In this document: positions 16,648 to 25,570 of the stretch, in pieces
Position numbering within the stretch: the stretch's first letter is position 1
How the letters are laid out: each line of letters begins with the position of its first letter
Assembly: GCA_051658525.1 (NCBI GenBank)
Contig: JBOFMT010000037.1
Span: 1 to 50,351, forward strand
Source: JBOFMT01 sp051658525
GTDB taxonomy: Bacteria > Bacillota_I > Bacilli_A > Erysipelotrichales > Erysipelotrichaceae
Direction of reading: 5' to 3'
DNA length: 50,351 nucleotides
Made by a program: the position numbers and the translations under genes
Notes under the pieces: model-generated
Databases searched by the model: none
Told to the model about the DNA's origin: nothing
What the model saw: the letters and a program-made list of their open reading frames with translations, nothing else

Positions 16648-17309
16648 ACACCTTCCTCCAATAATTGTGTAAAGTCTTCGATATAGTGATGAGAAAAGCG
16701 CTCGATATGCGCAATATCATTTTCAGAATCTTCATCCTTAACTGCAACGACTTGAAACCCAGCACGGTAAGCACTGCGCATAGCAATACTCAAATCCTCA
16801 AATACCACAATATCTTCAGGTTCCAAGCCCATACGTTTTGCACAGTAAAGATAAATGTCCGGTTGACTCTTACTCTTCCCCAATTCTCCGCTCGTAATAA
16901 TAAAATCAAACATGGAATCTAGTCCATGTAACGCTAAACTTTCACGAATTAAACGCGGATCACAACTACTAGCAATAGCCATGGGTAGGCCATTCGCTTT
17001 GAGTGTTTCTAAAAAAACACGTACCCCAGCTTTTAAGGGAATCGTATTGGCATAATGGTGTTGTACCATCGCAAACCATTCTGCTTGTACTTCTTCAACT
17101 GTCTTATCCAGATTGAAATACGCAATATAAAACGCTGCTGTTTGCGCAAAGCTTTGTGCTTTGATCTTTTGCGCAATTTCATCGGTAAAAGGAAGGGATA
17201 ACTGTTCTAAATACAGTTCATCCACCATTTTCCATACCGGAATACTATCTATTAGAGTACCATCTAAATCAAATACATACCCTTTTGCATTTAAACATCC
17301 AATCTTCAA
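16644..17309 (-). CDS. HAD-superfamily hydrolase (beta-phosphoglucomutase-like)
   Basis: A haloacid-dehalogenase-fold phosphatase of 221 residues. Motif I is YVFDLDGTLIDS, motif II is in MAIASSCDPRL, and motif III/IV lies in GKSKSQPDIYLYCAKRMG and IVVFEDLSIAMRSAYRAG. The cap domain is helical, as in the beta-phosphoglucomutase/phosphoglycolate subfamily. The start is uncertain: a TTG at 17309 two bases past the exoA stop has GAGG upstream and is preferred over an earlier TTG at 17324. The substrate is unknown. It is sandwiched between exoA and ruvA, probably in one operon. Confidence 0.88.
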   Translation of the reverse strand: MKIGCLNAKGYVFDLDGTLIDSIPVWKMVDELYLEQLSLPFTDEIAQKIKAQSFAQTAAFYIAYFNLDKTVEEVQAEWFAMVQHHYANTIPLKAGVRVFLETLKANGLPMAIASSCDPRLIRESLALHGLDSMFDFIITSGELGKSKSQPDIYLYCAKRMGLEPEDIVVFEDLSIAMRSAYRAGFQVVAVKDEDSENDIAHIERFSHHYIEDFTQLLEEGV

Positions 17310-17310
17310 C

Positions 17311-18066
17311 CTACGATACCTCAATTTCTAAAATTACGGGAGCATGATCACTACCCAATTGCTCACTATCAATATCCGCTAAACGAATTTTTTCCTGTAA
17401 TGATTTTGACGTTAAAAAATAATCAATTCGCCAACCAATGTTTTTAGCACGGGATTGGAAACGGTAACTCCACCAGCTGTACTTTACAAGTTCTGGGTGC
17501 AGAAAACGGAACGTATCGATAAACCCAGCTTCTAAGAAACGGCTAAAACCTGCACGCTCTTCTGGCGAATACCCTGGATTTTTCACGTTTGCCTTGGGAT
17601 TCTTTAAGTCAATTTCTTGGTGAGCAACATTCAAATCACCACAAACAATGACAGGTTTGCTTGTTTCTAATTGTTGTAAGTGAGCTAAAAATACTTGATC
17701 CCAAACTTGACGATAATCCAGTCTAGCCAAAGCTTCTTTCGCATTGGGCGTATACACATTAACCAAGTAAAAATTAGGATATTCCATCGTTAAGACACGA
17801 CCTTCTTGATCGTGTTCTTCGATTCCTAATCCCTTAACTACTGATAAAGGTTCCTCTTTACTAAACACCATCACCCCTGAATATCCCTTTTTCACCGCAG
17901 AGTTATAGTATATATGGTAACCAGGAAGTTCTAGTTCAATTTGACCTTCCTGCATTTTTGATTCTTGAATACAAAAAATATCAGCAGCACTCGCTTCTAC
18001 GTAATCTAAAAATCCTTTTTGAATACATGCGCGAATACCATTTACATTCCATGAGACTAATTTCAT
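17311..18066 (-). CDS. exoA: Exodeoxyribonuclease III / AP endonuclease
   Basis: This enzyme incises DNA at abasic sites and trims 3' ends in base-excision repair. The 251-residue protein has all motifs of the ExoIII/APE1 fold: MKLVSWNVNGIRA, IFCIQESKMQ, VNVYTPN, CGDLNVAHQEIDLKNPK, WWSYRF and C-terminal LGSDHAPV with the catalytic histidine. The ATG at 18066 is chosen because GGAGG lies eight bases upstream; the frame extends five codons further. It follows the obgE terminator. Confidence 0.97.
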   Translation of the reverse strand: MKLVSWNVNGIRACIQKGFLDYVEASAADIFCIQESKMQEGQIELELPGYHIYYNSAVKKGYSGVMVFSKEEPLSVVKGLGIEEHDQEGRVLTMEYPNFYLVNVYTPNAKEALARLDYRQVWDQVFLAHLQQLETSKPVIVCGDLNVAHQEIDLKNPKANVKNPGYSPEERAGFSRFLEAGFIDTFRFLHPELVKYSWWSYRFQSRAKNIGWRIDYFLTSKSLQEKIRLADIDSEQLGSDHAPVILEIEVS

Positions 18067-18141
18067 AAACGATTCCTCCATACGTTAAGTTTACCACACA
18101 CACGTTAAAAATGGTACCGTTAACCAAGCATGCCATCGTAT

Positions 18142-18168
18142 AAAAAAAACGAAGCCTAGGCTTCGTTT
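18142..18168 (-). terminator. Intrinsic terminator after obgE
   Basis: Minus strand: long perfect inverted repeat AAACGAAGCC / GGCTTCGTTT with a two-base centre, followed by a T-run, eight bases past the obgE stop. Confidence 0.9.
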
Positions 18169-18176
18169 GATTCAAT

Positions 18177-19460
18177 TTATTCAACAAAGATAAATTCAAT
18201 GTCACAGATTCCAACGATGTCTCCATCTTGACAACCTGCATCACGTAAGGCTTGATCCACGTTAAGTTTACGCATCTTACGAGCAAAACGTTGTGCACTT
18301 TCTTCTGTTGAAATATCAGACATTTTAAATGCACGTTCAATTTCTTTTCCAACAATGTTCCAACGTCCATTTCCAAGGTTTTGTACTTCGAAGCCTTCTT
18401 CCGCAACTTCAAATTTATATACAACCCCTTGTGTTGTCGCTTCCACATCGTCAGTGATTGGGAATTCCGGCGTTACAGCTAACAAGTCAGCAGCACGATA
18501 CAACACACCATCCAAGCCTTCGGCAATGATTGTCGTTGTCGGGAAAATTTCCAAATCAGGATATTTGGCTTTGAAACGAGCTAAATTTTCTTTGGCTCCT
18601 TCTAAGTCCATTTTATTGGCAATGACCACTTGAGGACGATCCATCAAACGGTATTGGTATTCTTTTAATTCATTGTTGATGATTTCAAAGTCTTCCAAAG
18701 GATCACGACCGTCTTGTGCTCCCATGTCGATAACATGAAGGATAACACGACAACGCTCGATATGACGTAAGAATTGGTGTCCCAATCCTTTTCCTTGGCT
18801 AGCACCTTCGATAAGTCCTGGTAAATCCGCCATAACGAAGCTACGACCATCGTTTACTTGTACCATTCCCAAGTTTGGTGTAATGGTAGTAAAGTGATAA
18901 TCTGCAATTTCAGGACGAGCCTTACTTACAACGCTAAGTAATGTTGATTTTCCAACACTTGGAAATCCAACCAAACCAACGTCAGCTAAGACTTTCAATT
19001 CGACCATGATTTCTTTTTCTTCTCCAGGTCCACCCATTTCTGCGTATTCTGGAGCCGAGTTTTTACTTGATTTAAAGTGGAAGTTTCCGCGCCCACCTTT
19101 TCCTGCTTTCGCAATGATCGCTTGTTGACCATGACGAGTTAAATCGGCGATGATGAGTCCAGTTGCCAAATCTTTTACTACCGTACCTTGTGGAACTTTC
19201 ACGATGTGATCTTTCCCAGCAGCACCATGCATTTTCTTTGGCTTTCCTTTTTCACCGCTCTCCGCAATTACTTTACGATTAAAGCGTAAATCCAATAATG
19301 TAGATCTTCCTCCGTCAACTTCAAAAACGACGTTTCCACCATTTCCTCCGTCTCCACCGTTAGGACCTCCTAGTGGTACATAAGCTTCACGACGCATAGA
19401 AACGATACCATTTCCACCATCTCCAGCTTTGACCTTTAATTTGACGCGATCGATAAACAT
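18177..19460 (-). CDS. obgE: GTPase ObgE/CgtA
   Basis: Obg is an essential ribosome-associated GTPase linked to 50S assembly and stress responses. The 427 residues begin with the glycine-rich Obg fold (MFIDRVKLKVKAGDGGNG, GGPNGGDGGNGGNV). The GTPase domain follows, with G1 GFPSVGKSTLL, the switch region YHFTTITPNLGM, G3 DLPGLIEGAS and G4 NKMD. The C-terminal OCT domain is present. A GGAGG site precedes the ATG. The location after rplU-prp-rpmA is the conserved Firmicutes order, but a terminator separates them. A TATTAT near 19497-19492 may be a -10 box. Confidence 0.98.
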   Translation of the reverse strand: MFIDRVKLKVKAGDGGNGIVSMRREAYVPLGGPNGGDGGNGGNVVFEVDGGRSTLLDLRFNRKVIAESGEKGKPKKMHGAAGKDHIVKVPQGTVVKDLATGLIIADLTRHGQQAIIAKAGKGGRGNFHFKSSKNSAPEYAEMGGPGEEKEIMVELKVLADVGLVGFPSVGKSTLLSVVSKARPEIADYHFTTITPNLGMVQVNDGRSFVMADLPGLIEGASQGKGLGHQFLRHIERCRVILHVIDMGAQDGRDPLEDFEIINNELKEYQYRLMDRPQVVIANKMDLEGAKENLARFKAKYPDLEIFPTTTIIAEGLDGVLYRAADLLAVTPEFPITDDVEATTQGVVYKFEVAEEGFEVQNLGNGRWNIVGKEIERAFKMSDISTEESAQRFARKMRKLNVDQALRDAGCQDGDIVGICDIEFIFVE

Positions 19461-19509
19461 GAATCCACCTCCTTCTCTATGATTTTCCTATATAATAGGT
19501 TGTTTTTTT

Positions 19510-19541
19510 AAAATAATAAAATCCCCAAGACTGGGGATTTT
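19510..19541 (-). terminator. Intrinsic terminator after rpmA
   Basis: Minus strand: stem AAAATCCCC / GGGGATTTT with a six-base loop, followed by a T-rich tail. It begins three bases after the rpmA stop and separates the L21-Prp-L27 unit from obgE. Confidence 0.85.
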
Positions 19542-19544
19542 TGG

Positions 19545-19829
19545 TTATGCTTGTGGGTATACAGAAACTTTCGTTCTTTTTTTACCGAAACGTTCGAATT
19601 TTACGATACCTGCAGTTAAAGCAAATAAAGTATCATCTCCACCTCTACCTACGTTTGTACCAGGATGAATTTTAGTTCCACGTTGACGGTAAATGATTGA
19701 ACCTGCATTTGTGAATTGTCCATCAGCTTTTTTAGCCCCTAAACGTTTTGAATGAGAATCACGACCATTTTTTGTTGATCCAACTCCCTTTTTAGAAGCA
19801 AACAACTGAATATCTAATACAAATTTCAT
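19545..19829 (-). CDS. rpmA: 50S ribosomal protein L27 (with Prp-cleaved N-terminal extension)
   Basis: L27 reaches the peptidyl-transferase centre. The 94-residue protein has the extended Firmicutes N-terminus MKFVLDIQLFASKKGVGS. In this group the Prp protease is known to cut after the phenylalanine in LFA, exposing ASKKG. The conserved core follows (GRDSHSKRLGAKK, AGSIIYRQRGTKIHPG, GGDDTLFAL). The ATG at 19829 is chosen because AGGAGG, lying inside the end of prp, is seven bases upstream; a GTG two codons earlier would touch the Shine-Dalgarno. Confidence 0.98.
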   Translation of the reverse strand: MKFVLDIQLFASKKGVGSTKNGRDSHSKRLGAKKADGQFTNAGSIIYRQRGTKIHPGTNVGRGGDDTLFALTAGIVKFERFGKKRTKVSVYPQA

Positions 19830-19831
19830 AA

Positions 19832-20149
19832 TCACACCTCCTGTTTATTTATTCGTATATGTTTTTTATAACTTTGTTCCATTGTTGACAGTTGAATGAG
19901 TGTGGTTTGCAAAATGGTTTGTACCACTGCATTGTCAAGATCATCTACGATGATTTCGATCAAACCTGCATCCATTGTAAACCTGCAACAACCAGTCACA
20001 AGTAAATCCAAAGCATTCAATGTACCTACCCCAATACTGCTAACACCAGCACATACCAAGTCTTGACCGTGTGGTCCAGCATTTGCATGTCCTGTGATAC
20101 GTAATGTGGTGATCAGTGAACCTTTTTGACTTACAGAAACTTTAACCAT
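19832..20149 (-). CDS. prp: Ribosomal-processing cysteine protease Prp
   Basis: Prp removes the N-terminal extension of L27. The 105-residue protein (formerly YsxB/DUF464) has the catalytic pair in GHANAGPHGQDLVCAGVSSI, His21 and Cys33. It lies between rplU and rpmA, as in Firmicutes that make extended L27. Its last codons contain the rpmA ribosome binding site. Cleavage-site and protease are thus both present and intact. Confidence 0.95.
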   Translation of the reverse strand: MVKVSVSQKGSLITTLRITGHANAGPHGQDLVCAGVSSIGVGTLNALDLLVTGCCRFTMDAGLIEIIVDDLDNAVVQTILQTTLIQLSTMEQSYKKHIRINKQEV

Positions 20150-20154
20150 TGTAA

Positions 20155-20466
20155 TTAAGCTTCAATAGCTTCAACAACTAATTTAGTATATGGTTGACGG
20201 TGACCTTGTTTACGGTGTGAACTACCATTTTTTGATTTGTATTTGAAAATAGTAATTTTTTTACCTTTGCCATGTTTTTCAACTTTAGCAGTAACTTTAG
20301 CTCCTTCAACATATGGTGTTCCGATTTTAGTTGTTTCATTTGAATAAACAACAACTTTGTCGAATGCAACAACTTCACCTTCTTGAACATCTAACTTTTC
20401 AACGAAGATTGTTGATCCTACTTCAACTTGGATTTGTTTTCCACCTGTTTCGATAATTGCGTACAT
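20155..20466 (-). CDS. rplU: 50S ribosomal protein L21
   Basis: L21 binds 23S rRNA in the large subunit. The 103 residues begin MYAIIETGGKQIQVEVGS and end with the conserved basic region (KKITIFKYKSKNGSSHRKQGHRQPYTKL). An AGGAGG site is seven bases before the ATG. It is first in the rplU-prp-rpmA operon and is preceded by a structured leader (20467-20567). Confidence 0.98.
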   Translation of the reverse strand: MYAIIETGGKQIQVEVGSTIFVEKLDVQEGEVVAFDKVVVYSNETTKIGTPYVEGAKVTAKVEKHGKGKKITIFKYKSKNGSSHRKQGHRQPYTKLVVEAIEA

Positions 20467-20567
20467 ACTCGCACCTCCTTCTATAGATAAGACTCGCCAT
20501 GCAAGGTGACCGAAGTTCTTATGACCTTGCTTGTGCGGTTGTATTCCTAGTAAAAGGACTTACAACA
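20467..20567 (-). promoter_or_regulatory. Putative L21 (rplU) leader RNA
   Basis: About 100 bases between the rplU promoter and start codon. Minus strand shows a stem GCAAGGT / ACCTTGC around a 16-base loop and then GCGAGTC before the ribosome binding site. Firmicutes rplU operons often carry an L21 leader believed to be bound by the protein for feedback control. I assign the class from position and structure; a covariance-model search was not possible. Confidence 0.6.
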
Positions 20568-20573
20568 CTGAAT

Positions 20574-20602
20574 ATAATAGCATGAGTGTATGCTTAAGTC
20601 AA
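20574..20602 (-). promoter_or_regulatory. Promoter of rplU-prp-rpmA
   Basis: Minus strand: -35 TTGACT (20602-20597), 17-base spacer ending in TGC, -10 TATTAT (20579-20574). It lies immediately downstream of the dnaE stop. Confidence 0.75.
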
Positions 20603-20632
20603 TCAAATTTCACTCTTTCTTTGAAAAGTGTG

Positions 20633-23600
20633 CTAGGCTGGTTCCCCTGCTGCTCCATCGAGCTGAATTCGCTTCATTGACCAAACAATACAGCTTTGTT
20701 CTGGCTCATTTTTCGCCTCAAAATACAACAAAGCATCCACTTGTAGATGAGCCTTGTATTTCTCGTAAGTTTTCGGCATAAATACCAAATCCAAACGCAT
20801 GGTTTCATCTTCAACACTAACAAAGGCCATCATATCACCTTTTTTTGTCCGGTGTTGGCGGACCTTGCGAATTTGAGCTACCCCAATGATTTTATCCGCA
20901 CCGTTTCGTTGTAGCAAAAGCGGTTGTAAGTTTGGATTGATATGCTTACGTAAGGCGACCATGGGATGATCTTGTAGGTACACCCCAAGTGCTTGTTGTT
21001 GCAACTCCATCCGTATCCGTGGGTTTTCTTTCACTGCTATCATATGTGGCATACTAACAAGCGAAAAGTCCATATACACTTGTGCATCATCTTCAATCTT
21101 AACAATTTCCGCATACCGTAGTGCTTCTTCCAAACTAGCAAGCATACTAGCACGATTCTCATCACAGAAATCTAGAGCGCCAGCTTCAATTAGACTCGTT
21201 AAGAAACTCTTGGTTACCTTGCATAAATGCAAGCGGGCAATTGTTACAAAAAAACCTGTAAATTCGCCTTTGCTACGCTCTTCCAAGATTGCTTCGATTA
21301 CAGTACTACGCATCCCTTTGATACCACTAAGTGGATAATAGAGCTTGTCGTTATGACTAACAAAGCGGGTACTTGAATAGCGTAAGTCAGGTTCCTGAAT
21401 TTGGATTCCTACCGCTTTAGCTTCATAAAGATATTCCGATATTTTACTATGATTTCCAATGACTGAATTTAAGATTGCTGCATAGAAAAGCTGTGGTACG
21501 TGTGCTTTTAAATATGCCATTTGCATTGCTATCATCCCATAGGCAATGGAATGGCTACGGTTAAAACCATAGTTTGCAAAGCTTTCCATCCAGCCAAACA
21601 CTTCTTTTGCTAAGCCTTCTTCATACCCATTGGCAACGGCACCACGAATAAACTCATTCGATAATGCCTCAAATTGGGATCCAATCTTCTTTGAAATTGC
21701 CTTTCGTAATAGTTCGGCCTTACCAGCACTAAAACTAGCCATTTCACTTGCTACGGCAATGATTTGTTCTTGGTAAATCATAATCCCATATGTATGTTCT
21801 AAGTGCGGCCGCAATACCTCATGTAAATAAGCAATCGACTCTGGATGTTCGCGATTTGCTAAGTACTGATCAATAAATTGCATTGGACCTGGTCGAAACA
21901 GGGCAATGACCGCAGCAACTTCTTCAAAACTTTTAGGTTGCATCCGCTTTAATAGGGAACGCATCCCAGCACTTTCCAACTGAAATACCCCTTGGGTTTG
22001 TGCTTGTGAGACCATTGCTAATGTTTTGGGATCGTCCAAATCGATTTTCATAATATCAAAGTCTCTGCTCTTTTTAATTTCATCGCAAACTTCATCGATG
22101 ATCGTTAAGTTTCTAAGTCCTAAAAAGTCAATTTTAATCAAACCAAAGCGTTCCAATTGGTCCATTTGGAATTGGGTTAAGTATTCCCCTTTTTGTAAGG
22201 GACTCACAGGTATAATGTCTGCAATTTTATCTTTTGCTAGAACGACACCGGCCGCATGTGTTGAAATATGACGTGGTAAACCTTCGAGTTGCAGTGCTGT
22301 TTGATACACCTTTTGATAGAGCGAATTTTGATCGATCATCGATTGAAAGCGATTATTTTCTTGATATGCACGCGACAAGGTCATCTTGAGCATATTGGGA
22401 ATGTTTTTTGCTAGCGTATCGATTTCTCTTGGCGCAACACCATACACCTTAGCAACATCACGTATGACTTGCTTGGCTCCTAGTGTTCCAAATGTGGCGA
22501 TATTAGCAACATGCTCACTCCCATACCGCGTTCTTACATAAGCAATGACTTCATCTCGGCGATTATCGGGAAAGTCAATATCAATATCTGGCATCGATAA
22601 ACGTTCTGGATTTAAAAATCGTTCAAATACCAAGCGATACGCAATTGGATCGACGCCTGTAATACCCAAGCAGTAGGAAATCAAACTACCAGCAGCACTA
22701 CCGCGCCCTGGACCTACATAAATCCCTTGTAGTTTTGCATAGCGTATAAAATCATAGACGATTAAAAAGTAATCTTCAAACTGTTTACTCGTAACAATAT
22801 CAAGTTCATAAAGCAAACGTTGTTGATAAGCTTCTGGAATGGGCTTGGGATGCAGTCTTTTTTTCAAGCCCGCCTGTGCCAATTCTCGCAAATATCGTGC
22901 ACTCTCAATTTGTAATTTATTTTCATAAACAGGTAAACTCGTATGCAAGTCTTCCAAGCGTACACTACAATCCTGCATTAACGTATTGGCTTGTGTCAGA
23001 ATGTCTTGATCATAAAAATTAGGTAAACTAGCTGCAGGTTTGAAATAGCAATTGCTATTAAATAACAAAGCGGGATCGTTGATTGTTCTTCCTTGTGAAA
23101 TTCCACAAAGCACTTTATATGCTTCTAGTTCATCAACACTTGGATAATAACAGCGAGGTAGTGGAATGCACACCAACTGATGTTTATTGGCAAGCTCAAC
23201 TAGTACACGGTTTTTAAGACGATAGAGCGCATTATCATTCATTGCTAGTCCAACACAGTAATCATCAAGATCCGCTTGAAAACGTAAAATATAATGTTCT
23301 AGACGTGCTTTATCTTCTTCTAATAAAGCAGTTTCCATTGCACTAGCATTTCCAGCATTCACAAAGCGCAAATTGCTTTGGTACTGTCGTACTTGTTCCC
23401 AAGTAAGAGTCGCTTGGTCTTGTAGGATGAGTGACAACTGGATTAAATTTTGATAGCCTTGATTGTTTTTCGCATAAGCGATAAACGAAAAACGCTCGTC
23501 TTCTAGGGTGACGAAAAATTCCATTCCAATGATTGGTATGATGTCATTTGCCTTACAAGCATCATAAAATTCCACAACGCCATACAGTACGTTCAAATCG

Positions 23601-23713
23601 CACAAAGCAACAGCATCATAGCCTCCACTCTTTGCTAAGCCCACCAATGTTTTGATGCGCAGCGTTGACTCCAACAAAGAGTACGCACTTCTCATATGAA
23701 AACAAACTTGCAT
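20633..23713 (-). CDS. dnaE: DNA polymerase III subunit alpha, DnaE type
   Basis: The catalytic subunit of a C-family replicative polymerase. In Firmicutes with a second polymerase, PolC, DnaE extends primers. The 1026 residues contain the N-terminal PHP domain, VGPGRGSAAGSLISYCLGIT, the catalytic MPDIDIDFPDNRRDE, ISTHAAGVV, the LFRPGPMQFIDQYLANR region and a C-terminal OB domain (IGVAQIRKVRQHRTKKGDMMAFVSVED). The first PHP motif is HMRSAYS rather than HxHS, so the PHP site is probably degenerate, as in other Gram-positive DnaE. It has its own promoter and ends just before the rplU promoter. Confidence 0.96.
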   Translation of the reverse strand: MQVCFHMRSAYSLLESTLRIKTLVGLAKSGGYDAVALCDLNVLYGVVEFYDACKANDIIPIIGMEFFVTLEDERFSFIAYAKNNQGYQNLIQLSLILQDQATLTWEQVRQYQSNLRFVNAGNASAMETALLEEDKARLEHYILRFQADLDDYCVGLAMNDNALYRLKNRVLVELANKHQLVCIPLPRCYYPSVDELEAYKVLCGISQGRTINDPALLFNSNCYFKPAASLPNFYDQDILTQANTLMQDCSVRLEDLHTSLPVYENKLQIESARYLRELAQAGLKKRLHPKPIPEAYQQRLLYELDIVTSKQFEDYFLIVYDFIRYAKLQGIYVGPGRGSAAGSLISYCLGITGVDPIAYRLVFERFLNPERLSMPDIDIDFPDNRRDEVIAYVRTRYGSEHVANIATFGTLGAKQVIRDVAKVYGVAPREIDTLAKNIPNMLKMTLSRAYQENNRFQSMIDQNSLYQKVYQTALQLEGLPRHISTHAAGVVLAKDKIADIIPVSPLQKGEYLTQFQMDQLERFGLIKIDFLGLRNLTIIDEVCDEIKKSRDFDIMKIDLDDPKTLAMVSQAQTQGVFQLESAGMRSLLKRMQPKSFEEVAAVIALFRPGPMQFIDQYLANREHPESIAYLHEVLRPHLEHTYGIMIYQEQIIAVASEMASFSAGKAELLRKAISKKIGSQFEALSNEFIRGAVANGYEEGLAKEVFGWMESFANYGFNRSHSIAYGMIAMQMAYLKAHVPQLFYAAILNSVIGNHSKISEYLYEAKAVGIQIQEPDLRYSSTRFVSHNDKLYYPLSGIKGMRSTVIEAILEERSKGEFTGFFVTIARLHLCKVTKSFLTSLIEAGALDFCDENRASMLASLEEALRYAEIVKIEDDAQVYMDFSLVSMPHMIAVKENPRIRMELQQQALGVYLQDHPMVALRKHINPNLQPLLLQRNGADKIIGVAQIRKVRQHRTKKGDMMAFVSVEDETMRLDLVFMPKTYEKYKAHLQVDALLYFEAKNEPEQSCIVWSMKRIQLDGAAGEPA

Positions 23714-23740
23714 GCTAACACCACCCTTTTCTTCTTTTCT

Positions 23741-23749
23741 ATTATAACA
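23741..23749 (-). promoter_or_regulatory. Extended -10 promoter for dnaE
   Basis: Minus strand: TGTTATAAT, an extended -10 with perfect TATAAT (23746-23741), about 28 bases before the dnaE start. The -35 region is poor, which an extended -10 can tolerate. Confidence 0.5.
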
Positions 23750-23777
23750 AAAAAGCCTGTCGCTTCCCCATCCAATT

Positions 23778-23814
23778 AAAAAAATTCACCCTTCTAACAA
23801 GCATAATGGGTGAA
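23778..23814 (-). terminator. Second, long-loop hairpin terminator upstream of dnaE
   Basis: Minus strand: stem TTCACCC / GGGTGAA with a 16-base loop and then seven T. It follows the terminator at 23830-23860, giving a tandem stop between the unknown membrane protein gene and dnaE. The long loop makes it less certain. Confidence 0.5.
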
Positions 23815-23829
23815 AGGTATGTGGATTAC

Positions 23830-23860
23830 AAAAAAAAGGAAGCTACCTTAGGTACCTTCC
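23830..23860 (-). terminator. Intrinsic terminator of the smc-ftsY-ylxM-ackA-nrnA unit
   Basis: Minus strand: GGAAG.TACC / GGTA.CTTCC with one internal mismatch and a three-base loop, followed by eight T, seven bases past the stop of the membrane protein gene. Confidence 0.85.
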
Positions 23861-23867
23861 CTCGCAA

Positions 23868-25556
23868 TTAATAATCTAAGTTAAGATTGTCAAAGCTTTC
23901 CACTAACACCGTTTTATCTTCCGATGCAACGATGGTAACACTTACCTCTTGTCCACTCGCACTGAGAACAAGTTCGTTGGAAATCGCAATTGGAGCAATA
24001 AACAAGCGATCATCCCCTTCTATTGTGAAATAGTAGTTGGAATTTCCATCTTGAATCGCTGTGGTAAACGATGTTAAGACACCGCTAACTGTTTCCATCA
24101 CATCATTGTTTGGAACGTCAGTTACCACACCATTTTGTTTCAATTGTTTTAGATAATCGAGTTGAGCTTCTGCTACCGTATCACCAATTCCTACGATTTG
24201 GTAATTCTTAACAGAGACAAAAGCGAATTTTTTAACCAGTTGTGCTTGATCTTTTAAAGATACAAAGTAACTTGGTTCATTGTTTACATTTAATAAAATT
24301 GGGAAGGTTGCTTGGTACCCCAAATGTTGTACTTGACCTTGGGCAGACTCCATAGCGCTAGATTCATCTGCACCACCAATTTTATAGAAAGATGCATCTT
24401 TCGTTTTTAAGTTAATCAAAGCAAACCCTACAATTGAGTTATCTGCTCCAACTGATGTTAGACCTGTATATAAGTGCATTTGGTTATCAATCAGTACATA
24501 GTTATGACCTTCTGTCGTAACTAACATATCTTTTTGACCAAAGAACGTATTCCAGAATCCATTGATATACAATCCCCAATTGTTGATTTGTTCCAAGGCA
24601 ATGTTTGTCGGTTGCACTCGGTCTACCCAACTTGGTACATCATTGATTGCATATTTTTCCATTTCACCCGTTACAGGATCAAGGATGATGACAGCTTGTG
24701 CATCATTTCCGCCATAAAATCCAATTTCTGGCATATAGCTTGAAATAACCCAATATGGTTTCCCACTATCATCTAATTCAAAAGAGTAATCTGTTAATAA
24801 ATCATTTGGATAAGCAAAGCGAACATGACGTTCTAGTTTTTGGTGGAAATATCCACTTGGTGCATATTTCAATCCTTCTTCTAGTTCAACAAGTTCAACA
24901 TCGCTCGGATCGTTTACATTTACTTTTATGTAGCCTGGAATTCCTCTACCACGGTTTTGGAACCATTTAAAGAAATCACGGTATTCGAGTGGAGAAACAC
25001 GATACAAGTTATCGTTTACCGATACCAAAGTATATTGATCACTCACCGAATATTGTGATCCTAACCCTGTGATTTGTCCCATTTTTTTGTCACCCAATTG
25101 TTTGGCAACCGCATAGTCGATCACAGGAATTTTATCCAAAGCAATGGCTTCAAAATCTTCAGAAAAATCAACGCTTTCGTTCATCGTGATTTGTTCACGA
25201 TATTCATCAGCACGGAACAGTGGAGATGAGAAAAACGATAACACATTGACTGCAACAACCAAAAAGATACCACCCATGGCAGCAGCTTTGCTAGCCGATG
25301 AGAATTTCCCACTTAAAAAGAAAGAAACTACGACATACACTCCAAATAGGAATGCGATGTAGTACGCACTTGCGCTTGAGCGCACATTGATTGCTGGTAA
25401 ATATACATAAAACGTAACTGCCGCAACAATAATAGTTACAAGTAACGCGATGATGCCAGCTTTTTTGCTAGACATCAATACGCGTGGTGGAACTTGTTGT
25501 TGTTGCTGTTCTTGTTCAAACTGCTGTTTGAACTGTCCAAATCCAAATGGATCCAT
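23868..25556 (-). CDS. Unknown membrane protein with glutamine-rich N-terminus and large extracytoplasmic domain
   Basis: I do not recognise this family. The 562 residues begin with a glutamine-rich, probably cytoplasmic segment (QQFEQEQQQQQ near 10-21). Three hydrophobic segments follow (about 33-55, 63-83 and 92-111). The last roughly 450 residues are soluble and rich in beta-type stretches, with repeated tyrosine/aspartate motifs and no cysteines that I notice. The layout suggests an anchored exported domain. GGGAGG precedes the ATG. It is last in the unit beginning at smc, 14 bases after the nrnA-like gene. Base composition looks like the neighbours. No catalytic motif was found. Confidence 0.85.
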   Translation of the reverse strand: MDPFGFGQFKQQFEQEQQQQQVPPRVLMSSKKAGIIALLVTIIVAAVTFYVYLPAINVRSSASAYYIAFLFGVYVVVSFFLSGKFSSASKAAAMGGIFLVVAVNVLSFFSSPLFRADEYREQITMNESVDFSEDFEAIALDKIPVIDYAVAKQLGDKKMGQITGLGSQYSVSDQYTLVSVNDNLYRVSPLEYRDFFKWFQNRGRGIPGYIKVNVNDPSDVELVELEEGLKYAPSGYFHQKLERHVRFAYPNDLLTDYSFELDDSGKPYWVISSYMPEIGFYGGNDAQAVIILDPVTGEMEKYAINDVPSWVDRVQPTNIALEQINNWGLYINGFWNTFFGQKDMLVTTEGHNYVLIDNQMHLYTGLTSVGADNSIVGFALINLKTKDASFYKIGGADESSAMESAQGQVQHLGYQATFPILLNVNNEPSYFVSLKDQAQLVKKFAFVSVKNYQIVGIGDTVAEAQLDYLKQLKQNGVVTDVPNNDVMETVSGVLTSFTTAIQDGNSNYYFTIEGDDRLFIAPIAISNELVLSASGQEVSVTIVASEDKTVLVESFDNLNLDY

Positions 25557-25570
25557 GAACGATTCCTCCC

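Noticed and set aside
17981..18448. 155-codon minus-strand frame spanning the end of obgE and the start of exoA
   Set aside because: It overlaps two clear genes in another frame and crosses the obgE terminator.
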